Source: Christensenella sp. UBA4379
GTDB lineage: Bacteria; Bacillota; Clostridia; Christensenellales; Aristaeellaceae
Direction of reading: 5' to 3'
DNA: 16,404 bases
Assembly (NCBI GenBank): GCA_002391225.1
Contig: DGRV01000027.1
Location: forward strand, 1-16,404
Below are positions 6,905 through 14,168 of the stretch, piece after piece. The position numbers were made by a program, and so were the translations under genes. Positions within the stretch are counted from its first letter, which is position 1. Each line of letters starts with the position of its first letter. The notes below the pieces were generated by a model. It searched no databases. It saw only the letters and a list, made by a program, of their open reading frames with translations, and had not been told where the DNA came from.

Positions 6905-7912
6905 TTACTGTCCTTTCCATTCAGCGGGATCTACCGCGGTCGCGAAATAGATGATGTCGCTCTGATCGCGCTCGTTGCCGGTGCGGGAGCCGTAGAAGGC
7001 GTTGTTGAAGATCATCTCGGCGCTGTTGCCGCCGTCCAGGTTAAAGGCCTGCACGCAGCCCAGCTCACCCATGAAGTCCGCCATCTCCTGCTGGGTGACG
7101 CCCTCGGAGTTCTTGTTGCGGCCCTCGGCCATGACCAGGATGTAGGAAAGGGTTCCCGTCTGCCCGATGGCCATCCGGGGCTCCTTGCCGCCGGGGTTAT
7201 AGCCGTAGGATTTGTCGATGCTCTGCACTTTACCGTCGATTACCAGGGCGGGGCCGAAGGTGAAGGCGTTGACGATCTGCAGGCCGGACTTTTCAAAGGC
7301 GGCCAGCTTTTCCTTATCGGACTTGACGAACAGGTGGAAGTCCCCGTTTTCGTCGATGATCAGGATGTCCTTCTTGCGGTTGGTCTTGGCGCGGATCTGC
7401 TGACCCATGCGGTATTCGTAGGTGGTTTTCTGCGGGTCGTTGGCAAAATTGTCCCCGTTGATGGCGACGATGGCGTTGTTCTTGGCGGCCATCGAGCTGA
7501 TGCGGGCGTATTTGCGGGACTTGAGAGAGCCGGCGGAAGCCGTTCTCAGCTGGGTGGGGCTCTTGACCGTCACGCGGGCGATGCAGTACAGGACGCCATC
7601 GTCCTCAACCGTCTCCATCTGCACGGTGATGCTGTCGTCTACATAGCCGTTTTCCGTATAGCAGGCGGGGTTGGGCTCAAAGCCCGGGGTCAGGTCGACC
7701 GGCAGGCTGTAAGCGGGCCCTTCCTCTTCGGCCTTGGCCGTGCCGAACAGCCAGTCCAGCAGGCTTCCCGCTTCGTCGGCCTCCGCCGGCGCTTCTTCCA
7801 AAATCCGGTCCACCGCGCTCTCTAAGAGCTTGGGAGAGGGGACGAGGAAGGGCAGGGTCAGGATCATCAGGGCGCAGAATACGGTCAGAACGGTTTGTAC
7901 GGTCTTGTTCAT
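6905..7912 (-). CDS. Membrane-anchored phosphodiester glycosidase family protein (NAGPA domain)
   Basis: Extracytoplasmic protein of the NAGPA/phosphodiester glycosidase family. The mammalian member removes GlcNAc from GlcNAc-phosphomannose, and bacterial relatives are thought to act on sugar-phosphodiester links in surface polymers or exopolysaccharides. It is 335 aa: an uncleaved-looking N-terminal membrane helix (6-24), a linker rich in Glu and Ala (30-66), then the domain with VAINGDNF (149-156), FTFGPALVIDG (218-227), PRMAIGQT (245-252) and AFNLDGGNSAEM (289-300), the hallmark DGG catalytic-site loop. All core motifs are present. An AGGAGG site precedes the ATG at 7912. It sits 25 nt after the GT2-GtrA gene and 3 nt before the Lgt-like gene, placing it in a membrane glycan module. 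The true substrate is unknown. Confidence 0.88.
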   Translation of the reverse strand: MNKTVQTVLTVFCALMILTLPFLVPSPKLLESAVDRILEEAPAEADEAGSLLDWLFGTAKAEEEGPAYSLPVDLTPGFEPNPACYTENGYVDDSITVQMETVEDDGVLYCIARVTVKSPTQLRTASAGSLKSRKYARISSMAAKNNAIVAINGDNFANDPQKTTYEYRMGQQIRAKTNRKKDILIIDENGDFHLFVKSDKEKLAAFEKSGLQIVNAFTFGPALVIDGKVQSIDKSYGYNPGGKEPRMAIGQTGTLSYILVMAEGRNKNSEGVTQQEMADFMGELGCVQAFNLDGGNSAEMIFNNAFYGSRTGNERDQSDIIYFATAVDPAEWKGQ

Positions 7913-7937
7913 CGAAACTTTTCCTCCTGTGATGGGT

Positions 7938-9068
7938 TCACTTGGCCGAACGGTTCGAGAAAACCCAGTTTTTCTGAATCTGGTAGTTGATGAAATACAG
8001 TACGGTATCGACGACGATCTTGATCAGTGTGATCGCGAAGGACTTGCTGCTCAAGTGGAACAGGGCGGCCAGGCCGCTGACCAGGCCGGAAGAGGCCAGC
8101 ATGATCAAAATGGCGACCAGCAGGTAGCGAAGCCCCGAGCCCTTGCAGTCCTTCATCTGGAAGACCAGCGAGCGGTTCAGGAAATAATTGAGGCTGGCGG
8201 AAAACACGCGGGCGACCCAGGTGGCCACAATGGTCACCGCCATCAGCTTCATGCCGAAGACGTACCAGACGGTGTTCTCCCCAATCAGCTGGGGCAGGGG
8301 CCAGTGCCGCAGCAGGGTGAACAGCAGCAGGTCCACCACCGTGCACAAAAGGCTTGCGCCCATGAAGCGGAAGAAATTGCCCAGGATCAGCTTGTAGATC
8401 CGCCAGGAGTCACGGATGGGATGGAAGTGCGTGCCCTGGTTTTCGTTTTCGTAGATGGTCTCGATGGGCACGATGGTCATCGGCAGCTTATGAATCGCGC
8501 AGTAGATCAGCTGGTTCATTTCGTACTCAAAACGGTCGCCGCTGATGGTCAGCTGGTCTTCCAAAAAGGCGCGGCTCAGGCCCCGAAGGCCGGTCTGAGT
8601 GTCCGGCAGCCAGCGGCCGTAGAACAGGGCGAAAACGCCCGAGGTGGTGCGGTTGCCGAAGCGGGATTTGGGCGGCACCTGCTTGGATTTCCGGGAAAAA
8701 TCGCGGGACCCGAGGAGCAGGTTTTTTTCATCCGCCTTCAGCAATTCCGCCAGGCGCAGGGTGTCCGGCACGGTGTGCTGGCCGTCCGAATCGGCGGTGA
8801 TGACGCCCTGCAGGTCCGTGTGCTCCAGCACGTAGCGGAAGCCGGTTTTGAGAGCGGCGCCCTTGCCCCGGTTGACCTCATGGTGAAGGACGTGGCAGCC
8901 TTCCCAGGAGGAGATCTCGTCAAAGATCCCCTGGTATTTTTCGGACGAGCCGTCGTCCACCACCAGGATCAGGCCGAACCCGGCTTCATGCAGCTTTTTT
9001 ACGTAGACTGTCAGCTTCTCATCCGGCTCCAGGGAGGGGATCAGCACACAGCATGCTTGTTTGTCCAT
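7938..9068 (-). CDS. GT2 glycosyltransferase fused to GtrA-like membrane domain
   Basis: Bifunctional 376-aa protein. Residues 1 to about 225 form a GT-A type family 2 glycosyltransferase like DPM1/polyprenyl-phosphate sugar synthases: VVDDGSS (36-42), NRGKGAALKTGF (66-77), TADSDGQH (91-98, metal-binding DxD-type), DTQTGLRG (156-163). Residues about 229-372 form a GtrA domain with four membrane helices, containing FRFMGASLLCTVVDLLLF, SASLNYFLNRSLVF and the closing NYQIQKNWVF. By family knowledge the first domain would charge polyprenyl phosphate with a hexose at the inner face, and GtrA proteins are proposed to move such lipid-linked sugars across the membrane. The ribosome binding site (AAAGG) lies in a small hairpin (9070-9091). 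It is flanked by the M1-like gene (21 nt) and the phosphodiester glycosidase gene (25 nt). The sugar is not predictable. Confidence 0.9.
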   Translation of the reverse strand: MDKQACCVLIPSLEPDEKLTVYVKKLHEAGFGLILVVDDGSSEKYQGIFDEISSWEGCHVLHHEVNRGKGAALKTGFRYVLEHTDLQGVITADSDGQHTVPDTLRLAELLKADEKNLLLGSRDFSRKSKQVPPKSRFGNRTTSGVFALFYGRWLPDTQTGLRGLSRAFLEDQLTISGDRFEYEMNQLIYCAIHKLPMTIVPIETIYENENQGTHFHPIRDSWRIYKLILGNFFRFMGASLLCTVVDLLLFTLLRHWPLPQLIGENTVWYVFGMKLMAVTIVATWVARVFSASLNYFLNRSLVFQMKDCKGSGLRYLLVAILIMLASSGLVSGLAALFHLSSKSFAITLIKIVVDTVLYFINYQIQKNWVFSNRSAK

Positions 9069-9069
9069 T

Positions 9070-9091
9070 GAAATAAAAACCTTTCTATTTC
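9070..9091 (-). promoter_or_regulatory. Small AU-rich hairpin holding the GT2-GtrA ribosome binding site
   Basis: The minus strand between the M1-like stop and the GT2-GtrA start reads GAAATAGAAAGGTTTTTATTTC, which can fold as GAAATAGAA paired with TTTTTATTTC-side bases (about 9 pairs including one G-U). AAAGG, the only Shine-Dalgarno-like sequence, then sits in or beside the loop, 11 nt before the ATG at 9068. The stem is weak, so any effect on translation is speculative. Confidence 0.4.
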
Positions 9092-10556
9092 AGTACAGGG
9101 TGTGGATGTAATCGGTCCAGAGCGGGGTCACATCCATGGAGAAAAAGCGGTTAAGGCGGCCGAGAAACTGGCTTTCGGTCAGACGCTGGTAAAAGCAGTT
9201 CTTCGCAAGATCCCGGAGAAATTCGTTGAGCCTGCCCCCGCACATCGTATCGGCCGCGATCAGGAAGGCGCAGCCCCGGCCCCGGGTGAGGGAATCCAGG
9301 GTACTTTCGTCCGGAAAGTAGGAAAGCGGGCTCCCCGGGGTCAGAGACAGATGGAGGTTTTCCCGCATGGCCTCGTCCACGAACGTCCTCCGCCTTTCTT
9401 CCAGGGCGTCCTGACCACGGACGCGGGAAAGGGCCTGCTGGCCCGCCCATTCGGACAGGGCGGCGGAGAGCCAGTGCTCCCGGAACCCGTCGGTGGAAAA
9501 GCCGGCACCGAACCACTGCCAGGCGGCGGCCCAGGCGATGTCCGGCATGTTTTGCCGGAAGCGGACGAATTGGTTTTCGTTCAGCACGATCAGCCCGGGG
9601 AAGACCCCGGCGTCCTCATAGTAGGGCAGCAGGCAGACAGTGACTTTCTCCAGGGGGGAGGGGCCGTACAGGCCGGCAAGCTTTTCAAGATACGGGGCAA
9701 ACCACCCGGCGGCTTCTTGGACCTGGCCGCCGTCCGCCCCATAGACGGTCAGGGAGGTGCCTCCGGCCTGCCTGTGTTCATGGCGGACCGGTTCTTTAAA
9801 GACCGCGAGGCAAAGGTCGTCCGCGGCGGGCAGGACGCCGGAATGGAGGAGCCCCTTTTGCTGTACGGCGCAGCCGGCGGCCAGGGTCCAGCCCCGGGGC
9901 AGTTCCACCTCAAAAGAAAAGCGGCTCATGGGAGCGTTCCACCCGTCCCCGACGGAGCAGATTTCATCGTTCAGCCAGCGGCCGTCCTGCCAGACGCCCA
10001 GGGCGGGAAACACGTGAAACAGGCGGATGGCCCGGCTGTCCTGCCCAAAGCGGTGCAGGCAAAAAGGAAGGTACAGCCGGTAGCGCAGCTGGAGGGTGAT
10101 GCTGCCGCCGCCGGAAACGGCGACGGGCAGCAGGCAGGCGGTGCGCTCGTCTGACAGGAATTCAGGGCTCAGCGAAACGCCGTCTACGCCCGCCCAGTCC
10201 AGTGTCAGGAAGCCCTCGGAAAACCCGTCCGGGTAGCTTGCTTCCGCCCATTTCGCGCTGGCGGCGGGGGAAAGCTCCTCGGACTTGTAGGCGTTGACGG
10301 GCAGCTGCAAAAGGATTTGAGGCCAGTCTTCGCCGGTGTCGTTCCGGACTTCCATGGTCTGAGTGACGGCCAGCAGCCCTTCCTCTTCCACATAGCGGGC
10401 GGTAATCTGGGTATGGGGGAGCGTTTCCGGCGTCTTCCGGACGGGCAGGGGCTCCCTTTCCAGTACCCGGAAGAGGGATGCACAGAGGCCGCCGATGCTG
10501 ATCAGGATCAGCAGTACCCGTAAATATCTGCGGGATGAAAGCAGCTTTTTCCACAT
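9090..10556 (-). CDS. Membrane-anchored M1 aminopeptidase-like protein, catalytic residues lost
   Basis: A 488-aa protein with one N-terminal membrane helix (about 12-30) and an extracytoplasmic M1-type architecture: a beta-rich N-terminal domain (about 45-260) and a thermolysin-like domain. The M1 zinc motif HExxHxWFG aligns with A341 W342 A343 A344 A345 W346 Q347 W348 F349 G350: both zinc His are Trp and the catalytic Glu is Ala, while QWFG is kept. The third zinc ligand, 19 residues after the second His (usual WLNEG), falls on Ala365 in HWLSAALSEW. The YxKG tyrosine region reads LTRGRGCAFL. The segment VFPGLIVLNENQF (318-330) sits where the GAMEN-type loop would be. So the fold signature is present and peptidase activity is very unlikely. 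It starts 10 nt after the GT4 gene with a weak ribosome binding site. A peptidase that is truly active looks excluded; a binding or scaffold role is inference. Confidence 0.8.
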   Translation of the reverse strand: MWKKLLSSRRYLRVLLILISIGGLCASLFRVLEREPLPVRKTPETLPHTQITARYVEEEGLLAVTQTMEVRNDTGEDWPQILLQLPVNAYKSEELSPAASAKWAEASYPDGFSEGFLTLDWAGVDGVSLSPEFLSDERTACLLPVAVSGGGSITLQLRYRLYLPFCLHRFGQDSRAIRLFHVFPALGVWQDGRWLNDEICSVGDGWNAPMSRFSFEVELPRGWTLAAGCAVQQKGLLHSGVLPAADDLCLAVFKEPVRHEHRQAGGTSLTVYGADGGQVQEAAGWFAPYLEKLAGLYGPSPLEKVTVCLLPYYEDAGVFPGLIVLNENQFVRFRQNMPDIAWAAAWQWFGAGFSTDGFREHWLSAALSEWAGQQALSRVRGQDALEERRRTFVDEAMRENLHLSLTPGSPLSYFPDESTLDSLTRGRGCAFLIAADTMCGGRLNEFLRDLAKNCFYQRLTESQFLGRLNRFFSMDVTPLWTDYIHTLY

Positions 10557-10566
10557 GGTGGCCCAG

Positions 10567-11802
10567 TCAGTTGTCTGTACGGTAGAGTTTGGCGATGGTC
10601 TTAAAGAAGGTGTCGCTCTTTCCGTGCCGGATGTTCCGGTGGGTGTAAAAGCGGTCGATCACGGTTTCGTAGCGGCGGTAGGCGCGGGAAATGCTGTCCT
10701 CCCAGGACAGGTACAATTCGTCCATTGCCCGCTGGCCCAGCAGCCAGGGGGCGTCCTTGCTCGAAAGCAGGCGGGCAGTTTCAGCGGCCAGGGCTTCCGG
10801 GGTATTGTCGATGATCAGGCCGTTGCGCAGGTGGGTGATGCCCTCGGCCGCGCAGCTGTCCCGGAGCGTCAGGCTGGCGGTGCCGCAGGCGGCCGCCTCC
10901 CGGACCACCAGGCCGTTGGTATCGTAAGTGGAGGGGAACAGGAACAGATCGCCCCGGCTGTAAAAGGCGCGGAGCTTTTCCCGGTCCGATACGGCGGGGA
11001 CGAACTGGCAGCAGTCGGTCAGCCCGCAGGAAGCCGCGTAGTGGCGGATGGCCGCCTCGTCCATCCCGCTGCCGACAAAGAGCATCTGGAACGGAACCTC
11101 CTGGGCTTTGAGCAGCTTGAGGCCGTCTAAGATCGTGCGGATGCCCTTGTACCAGACCAGCCTGCCGACGAATAGGAGGACGGGGACGTCCCGCCTTAAA
11201 TGGTATTCCTGGTCGATCTGGCGCAGGGCTTCCCGGGACACGACGCCGCGGGGCAGGTCCACCCCGTTTTCCATCACGATGTAGTCGCCCTGATACCCCA
11301 GGGCCCGCAGGCTCTGGGCCGCCCCGTGGCTGACGGTCCACACCTCGTCGCAGGCCTCGATGTTGGCGAGAATCGCGGAAATGGCCTGGTCCTGGATCGC
11401 TTTGGACTTGATGTCCTGGCGGATGTCCACGTCGAATTTGGAATGATAGGTCAGGATGATGGGCTGCTGGATCAGCTCCCGCAGGGTGCGCGCCAGGATG
11501 ACGGACATGATAGGGCAGTGGCAGTGAAGGACGTCGAAGGGCTTTTGGGCCAGCAGCCGGATGGTCTTTTTGTCCAGCGGAAAACCCGCCCGGTAGCCAA
11601 AGAGCTTGGTCAGGTCAAAGCTCGGATAGCGGATGACCGGATAGTCATAATTGTCCTCCGCACCCGGATAGGAGGGGGTGCAGACGGTCACGCTGCCGAA
11701 TTTTCTGTTGATGGTTTCCGCGTAGTTGAGCACGCAGTTCGTGACCCCGTCGATGACCGGGGCGAATGAATCGTTCATCAGACAGACGTTTAACTGTTTC
11801 AT
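10567..11802 (-). CDS. GT4 family glycosyltransferase (diacylglycerol glycosyltransferase-like)
   Basis: Cytosolic or membrane-associated GT-B glycosyltransferase of family 4, 411 aa. The N-terminal half opens with MKQLNVCLMNDSFAPVIDGV, typical of this subgroup, and carries FDVLHCHCP (89-97) and TVSHGAA (156-162). The C-terminal half has FVGRLVWYKG (211-220; the Arg and Lys that contact the donor phosphate), FVGSG (242-246) and TYDTNGLVVREAAACG (292-307), equivalent to the EX7E motif but with the first Glu replaced by Asp294 (Asp294, Glu302). Subgroup features recall 1,2-diacylglycerol 3-glucosyltransferases, but other acceptors (polyprenyl-linked or surface glycans) are possible. It overlaps glgP by 4 nt (ATGA at 11799-11802), so translation is coupled with glycogen phosphorylase, which suggests a glucose-derived donor. 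The C-terminal tail (about 375-411) is basic and could bind membranes. Confidence 0.88.
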   Translation of the reverse strand: MKQLNVCLMNDSFAPVIDGVTNCVLNYAETINRKFGSVTVCTPSYPGAEDNYDYPVIRYPSFDLTKLFGYRAGFPLDKKTIRLLAQKPFDVLHCHCPIMSVILARTLRELIQQPIILTYHSKFDVDIRQDIKSKAIQDQAISAILANIEACDEVWTVSHGAAQSLRALGYQGDYIVMENGVDLPRGVVSREALRQIDQEYHLRRDVPVLLFVGRLVWYKGIRTILDGLKLLKAQEVPFQMLFVGSGMDEAAIRHYAASCGLTDCCQFVPAVSDREKLRAFYSRGDLFLFPSTYDTNGLVVREAAACGTASLTLRDSCAAEGITHLRNGLIIDNTPEALAAETARLLSSKDAPWLLGQRAMDELYLSWEDSISRAYRRYETVIDRFYTHRNIRHGKSDTFFKTIAKLYRTDN

Positions 11803-14168
11803 AGTTCCTTTCCGCCGGCAGGACGGATGGCCCAGATCTCTTCCGCGTACTGCCGGATGGTCCTGTCGGAAGAGAAGATGCCGGAGCCGGCGATGTTATA
11901 CAGGGCTTTTTTCGCAAATTGGATCCGGTCCGTATATTCCCGGTTGACCAGGAGCTTGGCGTTCAGATAGCTGTCAAAGTCCAGGGCGAGGAAATAATGG
12001 TCCGGCTTGTGCCAGCTGGCCCCGATGGTCAGGGCGTCGTAGAGCTCCCGGAGGGAACCGTCCACGTCCGGGATCAGGCCGTTTTTCAGCCAGGAAAGGG
12101 CGGAGGAAAGACGGGGACTGGCCTTGATAAATTCGTTCGGGTCATACGTTTTGCGGATGGCGTTGATCTTGTCCACCGTCGCGCCGAAGATGTAATTGTT
12201 TTGAAGGCCTGCCTGCTCGACGATTTCGATGTTCGCGCCGTCCATGGTGCCCAGGGTGACGGCCCCGTTCATCATCAGCTTCATGTTGCCGGTGCCGCTG
12301 GCTTCGGTGCCGGCGGGGGAAATCTGTTCGCTGACGTCCGCGGCGGGGATGATCTTTTCAGCGTAGGAGCAGTCGTAATTGTGGACGAAGAGGACCCGGA
12401 GCCGGTCGTTGGTTTCCTCGTCCTCGTTGATGATCTCCGCGGCCTTGTTGATCAGCCGGATCACCGCCTTGGCGCGCACGTATCCCGGCGCGGCCTTGGC
12501 CCCAAAGAGGAAGGCGGTGGGGGTGAAATCCTGGATGGAGCCGTCCTTCAGCCCCTCGTAGATCGCGATAATCGAGAGGATGTTGAGCAGCTGGCGCTTG
12601 TATTCGTGCAGGCGCTTGATCTGTACGTCAAAGATGAAGTCGGGCGGCAGCAGGACCCCTTCGCGCTTTTGAAGCAGGGTGGAAAGCTGCGCTTTTTTGA
12701 CCTGCTTGATGTCGAGGAATTCCCGGGCCGTGTCGTCATTGATCCTGTCTTTCAGGAGGCTCAGGGCCATCGGGTCTTTGATCACGTCGCTGCCGGTCAG
12801 GCGATTCAGCCAATTTGTCAGCTCCGGGTTGCACAGCCCCAGCCACCGGCGCTGGGTGATGCCGTTGGTCTTGTTCTGGATCCGGTCCGGATACAGGCTG
12901 TGCCAGGCGTGGAACAGGTCGTTCTTCAGGATCTCGGTATGAATGGCGGCCACGCCGTTGACGGCAAAGGAGCAGTAGACGGCCAGGTTCGCCATGTGGG
13001 CCCGCTTGCCGTCCGTCAGAACGCACTCAGGGGCCTTCTCAAAAAAGGCTTCGCCCAGCTCCCGGCGGGCGAAAGCGTCGATCTGCCGGATGATGGCGGC
13101 GATTTCGGGAGACAGGGAGCGCAGCAGGGACAGGTCCCACTTTTCGAGGGCCTCCTGCATCACGGTATGGTTGGTGTAGGCGAAGGTCTTCCTGGCGGTG
13201 GCGAGGGCGTCCTCAAAGGCCACGCCCCGATTTTCCAGCAGGCGGATCAGTTCCGGAATGGCGAGGGTCGGGTGGGTGTCGTTCAGCTGAACGGCGTACT
13301 CGGCGGCAAAGGCCGAATAATCCTGCCCATGGCGCTCCTCATAATCCCTGAGCATGTCCTGCAGGGAAGCGCTGGAAAGGACGTACTGCTGCTTTAAGCG
13401 CAGGAGCTTTCCGGCGCGGGTGGTATCGTTGGGGTAGAGGAATTTGACGATGTCCTCGGCGGCGTTTTTCCCGGCCGAGGCGGCCTTGTATTTCTGGTCG
13501 TTGAAGGCGGCGAAATCGATTTCGGACAGGCTTTCCGTCTGCCACAGCCGCAGGGTGCCGATATAGCCGTTTTTGTTGCCGATCACCGGCATGTCATAGG
13601 GCACGGCACGGACGGGCAGGCCGCGGATGGGGACGATAACCGCCCGGTCCTCCCGGCGGATGGACCAGGGATCGCCGTAGCGGGACCAGTCGTCCGGGGC
13701 TTCCTTCTGGTAACCGTCCTCAAAATACTGGTAAAACAGGCCGTAGCGGTAGCGAAGGCCATAGCCCGTCAGGGGCAGGCGCAGGGAAGCGGCGCTGTCT
13801 AAAAAGCAGGCGGCCAGACGGCCGAGCCCGCCGTTGCCGAACGCGTCGTCCTCGATTTCTTCCATGGCGGTCAGGGGGGCGCCGGCTTCGGCAAAGAGCT
13901 TCTCCGTCTCGTCCAGCACACCCAGGCAGAGCAGGTTGTTGCTCACCAGCCGGCCCACCAGGTATTCGGCGGACAGGTAGCTGGCCTGCCGGCCCTGCTG
14001 CCGCTCTTCTTCGGTCTTTTTCCAGTCCGGCGCGATCAGCGCCATCACCGCGCCGCCCAGGGCGTTGTGCAGCTCGTGGGCGTTTGCTTCGTTCAGTTCC
14101 TTATGATAAAGGGCTAGGACATTCTGCCTGGTCAGCTTCAGGATGTCGGCCGCAGTGAATGTGTTCAA
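11799..14168 (-). CDS. glgP: Glycogen/maltodextrin phosphorylase
   Basis: PLP-dependent enzyme that releases glucose-1-phosphate from the non-reducing ends of alpha-1,4-glucan, cytosolic. The protein is 789 aa, normal for the family. The PLP-site block EASGTGNMK-LMMNGAVTLG is present with the Schiff-base lysine at about residue 630, followed by TMDGANIEI; QLNDTHPT, the NKTNGITQRRW active-site loop and FIFDVQIKRLHEYKRQ are also present. The start is a TTG at 14166-14168, not an upstream ATG. A GGAGGA site lies 7 nt before it, the N-terminus then reads (M)NTFTAADILKLTRQ, and it overlaps the malQ stop as TTGA. The open frame extends to 14456 only as a shadow of malQ. It pairs with MalQ for maltodextrin breakdown and ends in a 4-nt overlap with the GT4 gene. 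Confidence 0.96.
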   Translation of the reverse strand: MNTFTAADILKLTRQNVLALYHKELNEANAHELHNALGGAVMALIAPDWKKTEEERQQGRQASYLSAEYLVGRLVSNNLLCLGVLDETEKLFAEAGAPLTAMEEIEDDAFGNGGLGRLAACFLDSAASLRLPLTGYGLRYRYGLFYQYFEDGYQKEAPDDWSRYGDPWSIRREDRAVIVPIRGLPVRAVPYDMPVIGNKNGYIGTLRLWQTESLSEIDFAAFNDQKYKAASAGKNAAEDIVKFLYPNDTTRAGKLLRLKQQYVLSSASLQDMLRDYEERHGQDYSAFAAEYAVQLNDTHPTLAIPELIRLLENRGVAFEDALATARKTFAYTNHTVMQEALEKWDLSLLRSLSPEIAAIIRQIDAFARRELGEAFFEKAPECVLTDGKRAHMANLAVYCSFAVNGVAAIHTEILKNDLFHAWHSLYPDRIQNKTNGITQRRWLGLCNPELTNWLNRLTGSDVIKDPMALSLLKDRINDDTAREFLDIKQVKKAQLSTLLQKREGVLLPPDFIFDVQIKRLHEYKRQLLNILSIIAIYEGLKDGSIQDFTPTAFLFGAKAAPGYVRAKAVIRLINKAAEIINEDEETNDRLRVLFVHNYDCSYAEKIIPAADVSEQISPAGTEASGTGNMKLMMNGAVTLGTMDGANIEIVEQAGLQNNYIFGATVDKINAIRKTYDPNEFIKASPRLSSALSWLKNGLIPDVDGSLRELYDALTIGASWHKPDHYFLALDFDSYLNAKLLVNREYTDRIQFAKKALYNIAGSGIFSSDRTIRQYAEEIWAIRPAGGKEL

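Noticed and set aside
7734..9071. 445-codon plus-strand open frame opposite GT2-GtrA
   Set aside because: Same reason: full overlap with a well-supported gene and no domain.
11919..13397. 492-codon plus-strand open frame opposite glgP
   Set aside because: Antisense shadow of a conserved enzyme; composition is typical of the complementary frame of a GC-rich gene, and no motif is recognisable.
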